Shown here piece by piece: positions 63,201-64,000 of a stretch of 64,000 nucleotides of DNA. The notes below the pieces were generated by a model. That model had not been told where the DNA came from and searched no databases. It saw nothing but the letters and a program-made list of their open reading frames with translations. The DNA lies in contig OZ038480.1 of assembly GCA_964036315.1 (NCBI GenBank), forward strand, positions 7,645,203 to 7,709,202. Direction: 5' to 3'. This DNA is from Acanthosepion esculentum (Eukaryota; Mollusca; Cephalopoda; Sepiida; Sepiidae). How positions within the stretch are numbered: the first letter of the stretch is position 1; the number at the start of each line of letters is the position of its first letter. Position numbers and translations under genes: made by a program.

Positions 63201-63637
63201 CAAAGTGTATGCAACAGCCTCAACCAAAATTTGAATTTGGTTTACCAATTCAATTTGTTTTTCCATGCCAATAATCATAATGCCACTTTCATATGAATTT
63301 CATATATACCAAACCCTAAATAAGATTATCAATAATAATAATAATAATAAGAATAATAATAATAAGAAGAATCATCGTCATGCATACTTACCTCCAGACT
63401 TATATTGCTATCTTCTTCATCTGGATCATCAATGAATGCCAACTCCTCCTTCAGGTATGCTTCAAGGTTTTCTAGAAGTTTAGGTTGAGGAATGAAGTTT
63501 GATTTACCCAAACTCTCTGTAGTAATCAGCTGCAGGCTTTTACTCCTGGTTAGTTTGGTCACTTTATGGCCACAATTTTGAGTGCTTGCATGACTTGGCC
63601 ACAGTTCAATATCAGCTGTTTTCATGTCGATATATGG
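11831..63637 (-). CDS. TSNAXIP1: TSNAXIP1-like gene, 8 exons visible, partial
   Basis: Eight exons join on the minus strand: 63392-63637, 53959-54093, 50990-51059, 48340-48613, 21438-21549, 16870-16931, 13770-13856, 11831-11993. Their splice phases are all compatible and give 383 uninterrupted codons. The predicted protein is acidic and coiled-coil rich. It aligns in order with vertebrate translin-associated factor X-interacting protein 1: the [15 protein letters not shown] block, the [11 protein letters not shown] block, the DVVPRRQYE block, then a PPW block. The vertebrate protein is testis-enriched and binds TSNAX; its molecular role is poorly defined, so no function is claimed here. The vertebrate protein is about 650-700 residues, so roughly the C-terminal half is missing and presumably lies left of 11831; I could not find its exons in 1-11800. 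The identification comes from remembered family sequence, not a search. Confidence 0.88.
12605..12920. repeat. (TA)n array with duplicated ATGTGTGTGTGAAGGAAC units
   Basis: Long (TA)n runs broken by two copies each of TTTACTTCATATA and GTGTGTGTGAAGGAACA, giving an approximately 120-130 bp higher-order period. It directly abuts the PLE fragment that begins near 12925. Confidence 0.92.
12925..13515 (+). mobile_element. PLE 3' region fragment, plus orientation
   Basis: This AT-rich non-coding block is the reverse complement of about 18405-18985, the 3' region of the PLE at 18400-20880. Shared landmarks include CAGTGTAACAAATAAATAAC, GCACCACTGACCC and AAATAGCC. Similarity stops just before the position where the other copy carries its hammerhead motif. 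The copy is 5' truncated at the (TA)n array. Confidence 0.8.
13770..13856 (-). CDS. TSNAXIP1: TSNAXIP1-like exon 7
   Basis: An 87-bp exon: one base, 28 codons, two bases. Acceptor catttttcag|A, donor GCAAA|gtaagg. It encodes [20 protein letters not shown] and then TSKKKTFA. This corresponds to the vertebrate coiled-coil stretch just before the RPDW-like sequence. Confidence 0.85.
13857..15850. other. Intron 6 right part, mostly unassigned
   Basis: Mostly unassigned intronic sequence. Near 14935-14975 there is a CTGAAGAAGGCTGGAG ... GAAACATG stretch resembling the tails of SINE/PLE repeats, but too diverged to define an element. Confidence 0.4.
15853..16706 (-). pseudogene. Mariner-like element, internally deleted, TA-flanked
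   Basis: The element has imperfect terminal inverted repeats (CATGGGTTGTCTGGAAA against TTGGGCTGTCCAGAAAG) and TA on both sides. The minus strand encodes [35 protein letters not shown], and the C-terminal [16 protein letters not shown]...NGSY region of mariner transposase. HQDSARPH carries the second catalytic Asp and SPDIACLD the third, as in DD34D mariners. The N-terminal half is largely lost or frameshifted. Confidence 0.88.
16870..16931 (-). CDS. TSNAXIP1: TSNAXIP1-like exon 6
   Basis: A 62-bp exon (phase 0 in, phase 2 out). Acceptor tttctttgcag|GAA, donor CACAA|gtaaga. It encodes [20 protein letters not shown], a coiled-coil continuation. It is accepted because both splice sites are canonical and the frame joins exactly to the exons on either side. 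Confidence 0.85.
17036..17074. repeat. Short perfect hairpin (15-bp arms)
   Basis: ATTAATGGAACTGAA is followed after 9 bases by its exact reverse complement. It is intronic and its function is unknown. Confidence 0.85.
17075..17940. other. Unassigned intronic sequence
   Basis: AT-rich, with no recognised coding or repeat family. Confidence 0.4.
17945..18050. repeat. (TA)n microsatellite
   Basis: About 105 bp of TA with ATAATTATATA variants. Confidence 0.95.
18255..18300. repeat. (TA)n microsatellite next to PLE terminus
   Basis: About 45 bp of TA, separated by a short AT-rich stretch from the hammerhead motif at 18335-18388. Confidence 0.95.
18335..18388 (-). ncRNA. Type I hammerhead ribozyme motif of a PLE, stem II decayed
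   Basis: Read on the minus strand. Stem I has an outer helix CACT(18388-18385)/AGTG(18338-18335) and an inner helix GGC(18381-18379)/GCC(18345-18343). CTGATGA is at 18378-18372 and GAAA at 18358-18355. Stem III is a minimal CAG-A-CTG, and the cleavage-site pair is T(18347)-C(18346). Only stem II (TTCC-ATCTA-GCAT) is mismatched, at two of four pairs, consistent with decay from a paired GTCC/GGAC form. It sits immediately 3' of the PLE at 18400-20880 on the same strand. Confidence 0.78.
18400..20880 (-). pseudogene. Penelope-like element with RT and GIY-YIG domains
   Basis: A minus-strand PLE of the endonuclease-bearing type. Part of the RT lies at 20041-20880 (279 open codons). Recognisable are [36 protein letters not shown] (motif A, catalytic Asp in QLDIKEF), [15 protein letters not shown], and the YKDDGLIIL motif with the catalytic Asp pair. 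After frameshifts, 19821-19146 encodes the linker and GIY-YIG domain: NVIYQATI and [13 protein letters not shown], preceded by CNCR and followed by a C-rich [14 protein letters not shown] long AT-rich 3' region leads to the hammerhead motif. The RT N-terminus is missing and the element is defective. Confidence 0.92.
20881..21437. other. Unassigned intronic sequence
   Basis: AT-rich. Contains two loosely similar ACTGACAAGGAAGGYAATC segments near 20983 and 21096. No element recognised. Confidence 0.4.
21438..21549 (-). CDS. TSNAXIP1: TSNAXIP1-like exon 5 (VVPRR motif)
   Basis: A 112-bp exon: one base plus 37 codons. Acceptor ctgtttttcag|T, donor GGA|gtaagc. It encodes [16 protein letters not shown] and then [18 protein letters not shown]. 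The DVVPRR motif is a signature of TSNAXIP1 proteins. It is separated from the previous exon by a 26.8-kb intron that holds most of the window's transposons. Confidence 0.92.
21633..21690. repeat. 31-bp tandem duplication near exon 5
   Basis: CTTCAAGAAAGAAAATGTCT and its flank occur twice, 31 bp apart, in the intron about 85 bp upstream of the acceptor of exon 5 (minus-strand sense). Confidence 0.9.
22140..22840. pseudogene. LINE 5' fragment with internal inversion
   Basis: 22140-22630 reads on the plus strand as LINE 5' region plus the start of the endonuclease domain ([10 protein letters not shown]). It matches, in reverse, the minus-strand copy at 30200-29760. From about 22640 to 22840 the next stretch of the same domain appears in minus orientation. 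The piece looks like one LINE segment with an inversion breakpoint near 22635. All frames are broken. Confidence 0.55.
22845..25604 (-). pseudogene. LINE (Jockey/CR1-type), left part of a nested copy
   Basis: Minus-strand LINE relic. The C-terminal region is at 22845-23316 ([20 protein letters not shown] and [20 protein letters not shown]). The RT at 23413-23991 has [32 protein letters not shown] and [16 protein letters not shown]; the YADD-type motif is lost. Connector sequence runs rightward to 25604. The gypsy element then interrupts it and the same LINE resumes at 29460. It is also interrupted by the foldback at 24185-24776. Confidence 0.85.
24185..24776. mobile_element. SINE foldback copy D, full head-to-head dimer
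   Basis: 592 bp. The left half is a minus-orientation SINE (tail 24185-24300, head with reverse B-box near 24365-24380). The right half is a plus-orientation SINE. Its A-box-like TGGCACAGTGGATAAAGG is near 24462 and B-box-like GAGTTCAAGACC near 24520. The tail has CTGAAGA at 24665-24671, GGCCG/CGGCC arms, and GAAAC from 24693. Flanking duplication is ACATGCATAT (24175-24184, 24777-24786). The uninterrupted LINE at about 37577-37592 shows the empty site. Confidence 0.88.
25605..25973 (+). repeat. 5' LTR of gypsy element
   Basis: About 369 bp, beginning TGT and ending TCACA, repeated at 29095-29459 with clear similarity throughout (shared TATAAATAG box, GTAATTAAATACTGTTTTAT and AACGGCCACCGTAC). 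It is followed by AAAGTGGTGAAAAGG, a possible primer-binding region that I could not assign to a tRNA. Confidence 0.9.
27021..27904 (+). mobile_element. Mariner element, internally deleted, nested in gypsy
   Basis: 62-bp terminal inverted repeats (CGAGGGTCATTC and CGTGGGTCATTC at the tips) match at all but about one position. TA is duplicated at 27019-27020 and 27905-27906. The transposase starts at 27184: [18 protein letters not shown], then the HTH with [16 protein letters not shown] and DRLGRPTE. After residue ~100 it jumps directly to the C-terminal catalytic region [14 protein letters not shown] and [10 protein letters not shown], ending [16 protein letters not shown]. About 450-500 bp of the catalytic core, including the first catalytic Asp, is deleted, so it is non-autonomous. 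Near-perfect repeats suggest fairly recent activity. Confidence 0.93.
28666..28942 (-). mobile_element. LINE 3' UTR fragment, 5'-truncated, nested in gypsy
   Basis: Poly(T) on the plus strand (poly(A) on the minus) followed by AAGCTTATCACCCCAAGCAA and the LINE 3' UTR. Similarity to the copy at 52440 stops at about 28941. A short AATATT duplication flanks it (28666-28671 and 28943-28948). The UTR contains two diverged tandem copies of an approximately 85-bp unit. Confidence 0.85.
29095..29459 (+). repeat. 3' LTR of gypsy element
   Basis: 365 bp, homologous end to end with the LTR at 25605-25973. It begins TGTCATACAGG directly after the polypurine tract and ends TACGTCACA. Confidence 0.9.
29460..30200 (-). 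pseudogene. LINE, right part (endonuclease domain) of the nested copy
   Basis: Minus strand. Encodes the N-terminal apurinic-type endonuclease region: [36 protein letters not shown] and, near 29490, [12 protein letters not shown]. It continues the LINE of 22845-25604. The uninterrupted LINE at about 36735-36790 carries the two flanks side by side, with only about 10 bases between them. Upstream 30010-30200 is non-coding LINE 5' sequence shared, inverted, with 22140-22440. Confidence 0.8.
30201..30549. other. Unassigned sequence between LINE copies
   Basis: No recognised family. A small open frame at 30203-30442 has no resemblance to any known protein. Confidence 0.35.
30550..33130 (+). pseudogene. 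LINE (Jockey/CR1-type), plus orientation
   Basis: Plus-strand LINE relic from the endonuclease-RT connector ([16 protein letters not shown] and [20 protein letters not shown]) through the RT. RT signs include [17 protein letters not shown] at 31261 and, after an insertion, a TATGCTGATGACT codon string for the YADD motif near 32351. The C-terminus near 32809-33078 reads FYKYFHDKC and [13 protein letters not shown]. It is interrupted by a 503-bp foreign segment at 31529-32031 and by many frameshifts. Confidence 0.85.
31529..32031. mobile_element. 503-bp insertion of unknown type inside the LINE
   Basis: Inserted in the RT sequence between TTTCGCTTCT and CTAGGTCAATTGCTGAT, which are contiguous in an intact LINE. 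A 6-bp duplication GCTTCT flanks it (31523-31528, 32032-32037). It is noticeably richer in CpG and GC than its surroundings, begins GTAAGC and ends in a pyrimidine tract followed by CTATA(G). No terminal inverted repeat, LTR or known protein is seen, although the plus frame is open from 31514 to 32002. Confidence 0.6.
33131..33689. other. Unassigned AT-rich sequence
   Basis: No recognisable feature. Confidence 0.4.
33690..34329. repeat. GC-richer block of unknown origin
   Basis: About 640 bp that is clearly richer in G and C than the neighbouring DNA, with phrases such as GGGGACGGGGGAGGGG. It abuts a gypsy fragment at 34330. It has no open frame resembling a known protein and no obvious terminal repeats. 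It could be an unrecognised SINE, LTR or 3' segment of the gypsy element. Confidence 0.4.
34330..35470 (-). pseudogene. Ty3/gypsy gag-pro-RT fragment, minus orientation
   Basis: Minus-strand frames give a gag zinc-knuckle region near 35030-35150 ([15 protein letters not shown] and [14 protein letters not shown]). Next is a protease-like ALTDTG motif near 34895. An RT start follows with [11 protein letters not shown] near 34540 (motif A region) and [12 protein letters not shown] near 34445. Many stops. No LTRs recognised. Confidence 0.72.
35471..36689. other. Unassigned intronic sequence
   Basis: Includes a short (ATC)n at about 35803-35821. No gene or element was recognised. Confidence 0.4.
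36690..37612 (+). pseudogene. LINE (Jockey/CR1-type) endonuclease-connector fragment
   Basis: Plus-strand reading gives [20 protein letters not shown] (endonuclease core; family GDFN is here GVFN), [11 protein letters not shown], then the connector region ending [18 protein letters not shown] and GDMHIT. It stops before the RT. It supplies the uninterrupted sequence used to define two nested insertions elsewhere in the window. Confidence 0.85.
37613..38329. other. Unassigned AT-rich sequence
   Basis: No feature recognised. Could include the 3' flank of the P-element relic. Confidence 0.35.
38330..40260 (-). pseudogene. P-element / THAP9-like transposase relic
   Basis: Minus-strand frames, broken by many stops and shifts, show P-element-type transposase segments in order. 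These are [38 protein letters not shown] (catalytic-domain VDEVY motif), [37 protein letters not shown] and [20 protein letters not shown]. They end near [20 protein letters not shown] and a C-terminal YITGY. No N-terminal THAP zinc finger or terminal repeats could be defined. The copy is old. Confidence 0.75.
40261..40771. other. Unassigned sequence
   Basis: May hold the decayed N-terminal end of the P-element relic; nothing definite is visible. Confidence 0.35.
40772..40836. repeat. Perfect 23-bp-arm hairpin
   Basis: AAAATTAACCAGTTTAATA and the next four bases recur as an exact reverse complement after a loop of about 19 bases. Confidence 0.88.
40925..41045 (+). mobile_element. LINE 3' tail fragment, plus orientation
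   Basis: TTTAAATGCAATGTCAATCG (40980 onward) matches the LINE C-terminal FKCNVNR coding sequence seen near 33075 and, reversed, at 52660-52680. Confidence 0.65.
41290..41520 (-). mobile_element. LINE 3' UTR fragment, 5'-truncated
   Basis: Poly(T), then AAGCTTTTCACCCCAAGCAA and the same 3' UTR as at 28666 and 52440, nearly identical. It contains an extra GGTAAA insertion and ends at about 41516. Confidence 0.88.
42121..42195. repeat. 75-nt imperfect hairpin
   Basis: AGGTCAGGATG (42123-42133) pairs with CATCCTGACCT (42184-42194). Further pairing runs through TTTGAAC and CTACATCA to a small loop. It has the size and shape of a small-RNA precursor or a tiny foldback element. Confidence 0.6.
42785..43186. 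mobile_element. Head-to-head pair of PLE N-terminal fragments bounded by (TA)n
   Basis: The plus strand at 42934-43130 encodes [17 protein letters not shown], then [20 protein letters not shown] and [14 protein letters not shown]. This is recognised as the N-terminus of an octopus-type PLE protein. The minus strand at 42830-42905 encodes the same [17 protein letters not shown] segment. The copies are inverted, heads facing inward, and each runs outward directly into a (TA)n tract (42783-42830 and 43130-43186). Confidence 0.75.
43187..45045. other. Unassigned intronic sequence
   Basis: AT-rich. It includes a run of 12-13 G near 44647-44659 and a small open frame on the minus strand at 44685-44873 with no recognised family. 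Confidence 0.4.
45046..45395 (+). pseudogene. LINE C-terminal fragment, diverged
   Basis: The plus strand gives [20 protein letters not shown] then [12 protein letters not shown]. This matches the SRLWNSLP...[13 protein letters not shown]-terminus of the LINE at 52440-53235. Upstream HDPPCNIH-like sequence is consistent. Confidence 0.7.
46162..48328. repeat. 2.2-kb GATA-based satellite with 500-bp higher-order repeat
   Basis: Built of GATA runs alternating with TATAAACAGAGATAGATA and AAGATATAAACAGAGATA units, bounded by pure (GATA)n at both ends. Segment 47061-47660 is identical to 47561-48160, an exact 500-bp period extending over about 1.1 kb. On the minus strand it lies in intron 4 starting 11 bases after the donor of exon 4. 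Confidence 0.97.
48340..48613 (-). CDS. TSNAXIP1: TSNAXIP1-like exon 4 (coiled coil)
   Basis: A 274-bp exon (phase 1 in, phase 2 out). Acceptor gtggtag|AT, donor CTCAG|gtaggt. It encodes about 91 residues, mostly charged heptad-like coiled coil ([20 protein letters not shown]), then [16 protein letters not shown] and a Ser/Pro/Glu-rich linker before LKIAL. This matches the EEYLHYLSERDACKIL and LTLALK regions of the vertebrate protein. The splice donor is only 11 bases from a 2.2-kb GATA satellite. Confidence 0.92.
48798..49620 (-). pseudogene. LINE 3' region fragment, diverged
   Basis: A T-rich end at 48798, then ATTCCAAGCAAGGGAATAA and the LINE 3' UTR/C-terminus on the minus strand ([17 protein letters not shown] at about 49185-49135). 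It is older than the copies at 28666, 41290 and 52440. Cut at 49620, where gypsy sequence begins. Confidence 0.82.
49630..50560 (+). pseudogene. Ty3/gypsy RNase H-integrase fragment
   Basis: Plus-strand RNase [20 protein letters not shown] (catalytic Asp in TTDASE), [20 protein letters not shown]. Then a spacer, [18 protein letters not shown]. The integrase zinc-binding/catalytic start is near 50340-50530 with CPKCMEI, a VHTDHA-like catalytic Asp in a shifted frame, and [16 protein letters not shown]. Truncated after this. Confidence 0.85.
50990..51059 (-). CDS. TSNAXIP1: TSNAXIP1-like exon 3
   Basis: A 70-bp exon: 23 codons plus one base (phase 0 in, phase 1 out). Acceptor tcttttag|GAA, donor CCAG|gtaatt. 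It encodes [20 protein letters not shown] and then VKP, a coiled-coil segment that continues directly from the LKPLK end of the previous exon. The last G combines with AT of the next exon to give Asp. Confidence 0.9.
51775..52082 (+). mobile_element. Monomeric tRNA-derived SINE
   Basis: A-box-like sequence TGGCCCAGTGGATAAAAG at 51781 and a weak B-box near 51831. The body contains GGAACTAGAACAATCTACC. The tail has CTGAAGA at 51997-52003, paired GGCC arms, GAAACG, and the 3' end GTAAATAATG. It is the only unpaired copy in the window and defines the monomer used in the foldbacks. Confidence 0.8.
52440..53235 (-). pseudogene. LINE 3' end fragment, best preserved C-terminus
   Basis: Poly(T), then the 3' UTR and a 184-codon open frame (53207-52653). 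This encodes [55 protein letters not shown] and [15 protein letters not shown]. It is the C-terminal region after the RT of a Jockey/CR1-type LINE, ending exactly before the UTR. The intact frame suggests a young insertion, 5'-truncated near 53235. Confidence 0.9.
53959..54093 (-). CDS. TSNAXIP1: TSNAXIP1-like exon 2
   Basis: Exactly 45 codons, phase 0 at both ends; acceptor tttttag|GTT and donor AAG|gtaagt. It reads [20 protein letters not shown] and onward to SLKPLK. This matches the most conserved part of the TSNAXIP1 N-terminal domain, the KTYKPLL-like motif followed by LEPLK. It is the strongest single piece of evidence for the gene's identity. Confidence 0.92.
54545..54802 (+). repeat. 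5' LTR of second gypsy element
   Basis: Begins TGTAGTAATGCAGA and matches 58029-58210 (shared TGTTCGAGTTGC, GGGAACTCTGAAGA, GAGAAAGC). It contains about 65 bp absent from the other LTR. Confidence 0.88.
54803..58028 (+). pseudogene. Ty3-type retrotransposon internal region, relic
   Basis: Gag starts at ATG 54823: [38 protein letters not shown], then 55030-55329 with [19 protein letters not shown] and [16 protein letters not shown] decayed zinc-knuckle region follows (CYSCNGSN). The protease is near 55620 with [14 protein letters not shown], where catalytic DSG is DSS. The RT palm near 56070 has [14 protein letters not shown], whose DD pair is catalytic. RNase H is near 56490-56830 (KVWVDA and [14 protein letters not shown] remnants), then a decayed integrase region. 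An acidic C-terminal tail with [18 protein letters not shown] occupies 57587-57892. A polypurine run precedes the 3' LTR. Stops and shifts throughout. Confidence 0.85.
58029..58210 (+). repeat. 3' LTR of second gypsy element
   Basis: Begins TGTAGTAACGCAGA directly after GATCAGGGGGGAG. It is homologous to 54545-54802 but has an internal deletion. The exact 3' edge is uncertain by a few bases. Confidence 0.85.
58211..60379. other. Unassigned intronic sequence with TG microsatellites
   Basis: (TG)n at 59495-59554 and 60200-60232, and (GA)n near 59118-59136. The 58211-59220 part is less AT-rich and may be further retrotransposon debris, but no domain could be recognised. Confidence 0.4.
60380..62600 (+). 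pseudogene. Ty3-type retrotransposon internal fragment, same family as 54545-58210
   Basis: Plus strand. Gag from about 60510 with frame shifts: [48 protein letters not shown] degenerate zinc knuckle near 61080 reads [12 protein letters not shown]. The RT palm is near 61640 ([20 protein letters not shown], with the catalytic Asp pair replaced by HH), and the connection follows with [12 protein letters not shown]. RNase H at 61990-62220 has [18 protein letters not shown] and [16 protein letters not shown]. The integrase zinc-binding start is near 62380. LTRs were not recognised. Confidence 0.82.
62601..63391. other. Intron 1 proximal part, unassigned
   Basis: AT-rich, with (AAT)n at about 63330-63360 close to the exon 1 donor. 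No element recognised. Confidence 0.45.
63392..63637 (-). CDS. TSNAXIP1: TSNAXIP1-like exon 1 of the visible set (N-terminal domain)
   Basis: This exon has 82 codons and starts in phase 0 after a pyrimidine-rich acceptor (ctttgtatag). It ends in phase 0 at donor GAG|gtaagt. The first four codons (PYID) precede an in-frame ATG at 63623-63625. Translation may therefore start here, with the first bases being 5' UTR, or coding may continue from an exon beyond 64000. It encodes the conserved [15 protein letters not shown] segment, which corresponds to the start of the TSNAXIP1 N-terminal domain, followed by an acidic stretch (DDPDEEDS). Confidence 0.88.
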
Positions 63638-64000
63638 CTATACAAAGAAAAGTAAAGTTTTATGAGAAATGAATGGTAGTTACAAATCTCAAGCACTAAT
63701 ATGATAGAAATATTACATATTTTAAAAATAAAATCATTGGGAGACAAATCTTGTAGTTTTCAAAAACATTTAATTCATCAAGAAATACTAAATAATAAAG
63801 AAATACAAGATATAAACTTTTTAATGAATTCTTTTATAAAAAATAAAATTGAAATAATGTTTTAAAAGACAAAATATTTGTTTATAGACTTTTTAAGTTA
63901 TAATTATGAGCAAATACTGGAAATAAAAAAATTTGTTTCCCAATTAAGTCAAAATCATGAATAGTTCTGTATAAAATTTCAGTTTTGACCAGATTAATTT
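63638..64000. other. Sequence upstream of exon 1
   Basis: AT-rich intron or 5' flank. No promoter motif can be supported. Confidence 0.4.

Overview
The window looks like animal nuclear DNA, most likely from a cephalopod mollusc close to Octopus. There are no bacterial-type operons or Shine-Dalgarno genes. Instead there are AT-rich introns, GT-AG splice sites, dinucleotide microsatellites and dense transposon debris. The octopus assignment is inference: it rests on recognising a tRNA-headed repeat with a CTGAAGAAGGCC...GGCCGAAACG tail, and GIY-YIG Penelope and gypsy relics, that are abundant in octopus genomes.

Only one host gene is visible. Eight minus-strand exons (63637 down to 11831) splice in one continuous frame of 383 codons. 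They align in order with TSNAXIP1 (translin-associated factor X-interacting protein 1). Exon sizes are 246, 135, 70, 274, 112, 62, 87 and 163 bp. All seven internal junctions are GT-AG and keep frame. The N-terminus may continue beyond the right edge and the C-terminal half lies beyond the left side. The introns are 9.3, 2.9, 2.4, 26.8, 4.5, 3.0 and 1.8 kb.

Almost everything else is mobile DNA. (1) Jockey/CR1-type LINE fragments on both strands, several with a poly(A) 3' end. (2) Ty3/gypsy relics: 25605-29459 with two LTRs, 54545-58210 with two LTRs, and partial copies at 34330-35470, 49630-50560 and 60380-62600. (3) Penelope-like elements (PLE) at 6280-7860, 8560-8890, 12925-13515, 18400-20880 and 42785-43186. 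Two of these are followed by recognisable type I hammerhead ribozyme motifs, at 8059-8115 and 18335-18388. (4) DNA transposons: two mariners, a 370-bp TA-flanked MITE, a Tc1-like relic and a P-element/THAP9-like relic. (5) A tRNA-derived SINE, once as a monomer (51775-52082) and four times as head-to-head inverted dimers or foldbacks, each flanked by a 7-12 bp target-site duplication. (6) A 2.2-kb GATA-based satellite ending 11 bases from a splice donor and containing an exact 500-bp higher-order repeat.

The best candidate for something little described is the SINE foldback family. Its tail looks like a decayed copy of the hammerhead motif found at the end of a PLE in the same window. Its inverted-dimer architecture with ordinary retrotransposition-type duplications suggests paired priming on both nicked strands, perhaps by PLE machinery. 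Between 22845 and about 30200 a LINE contains a gypsy element and a SINE foldback, and the gypsy element itself contains a mariner and a younger LINE tail.
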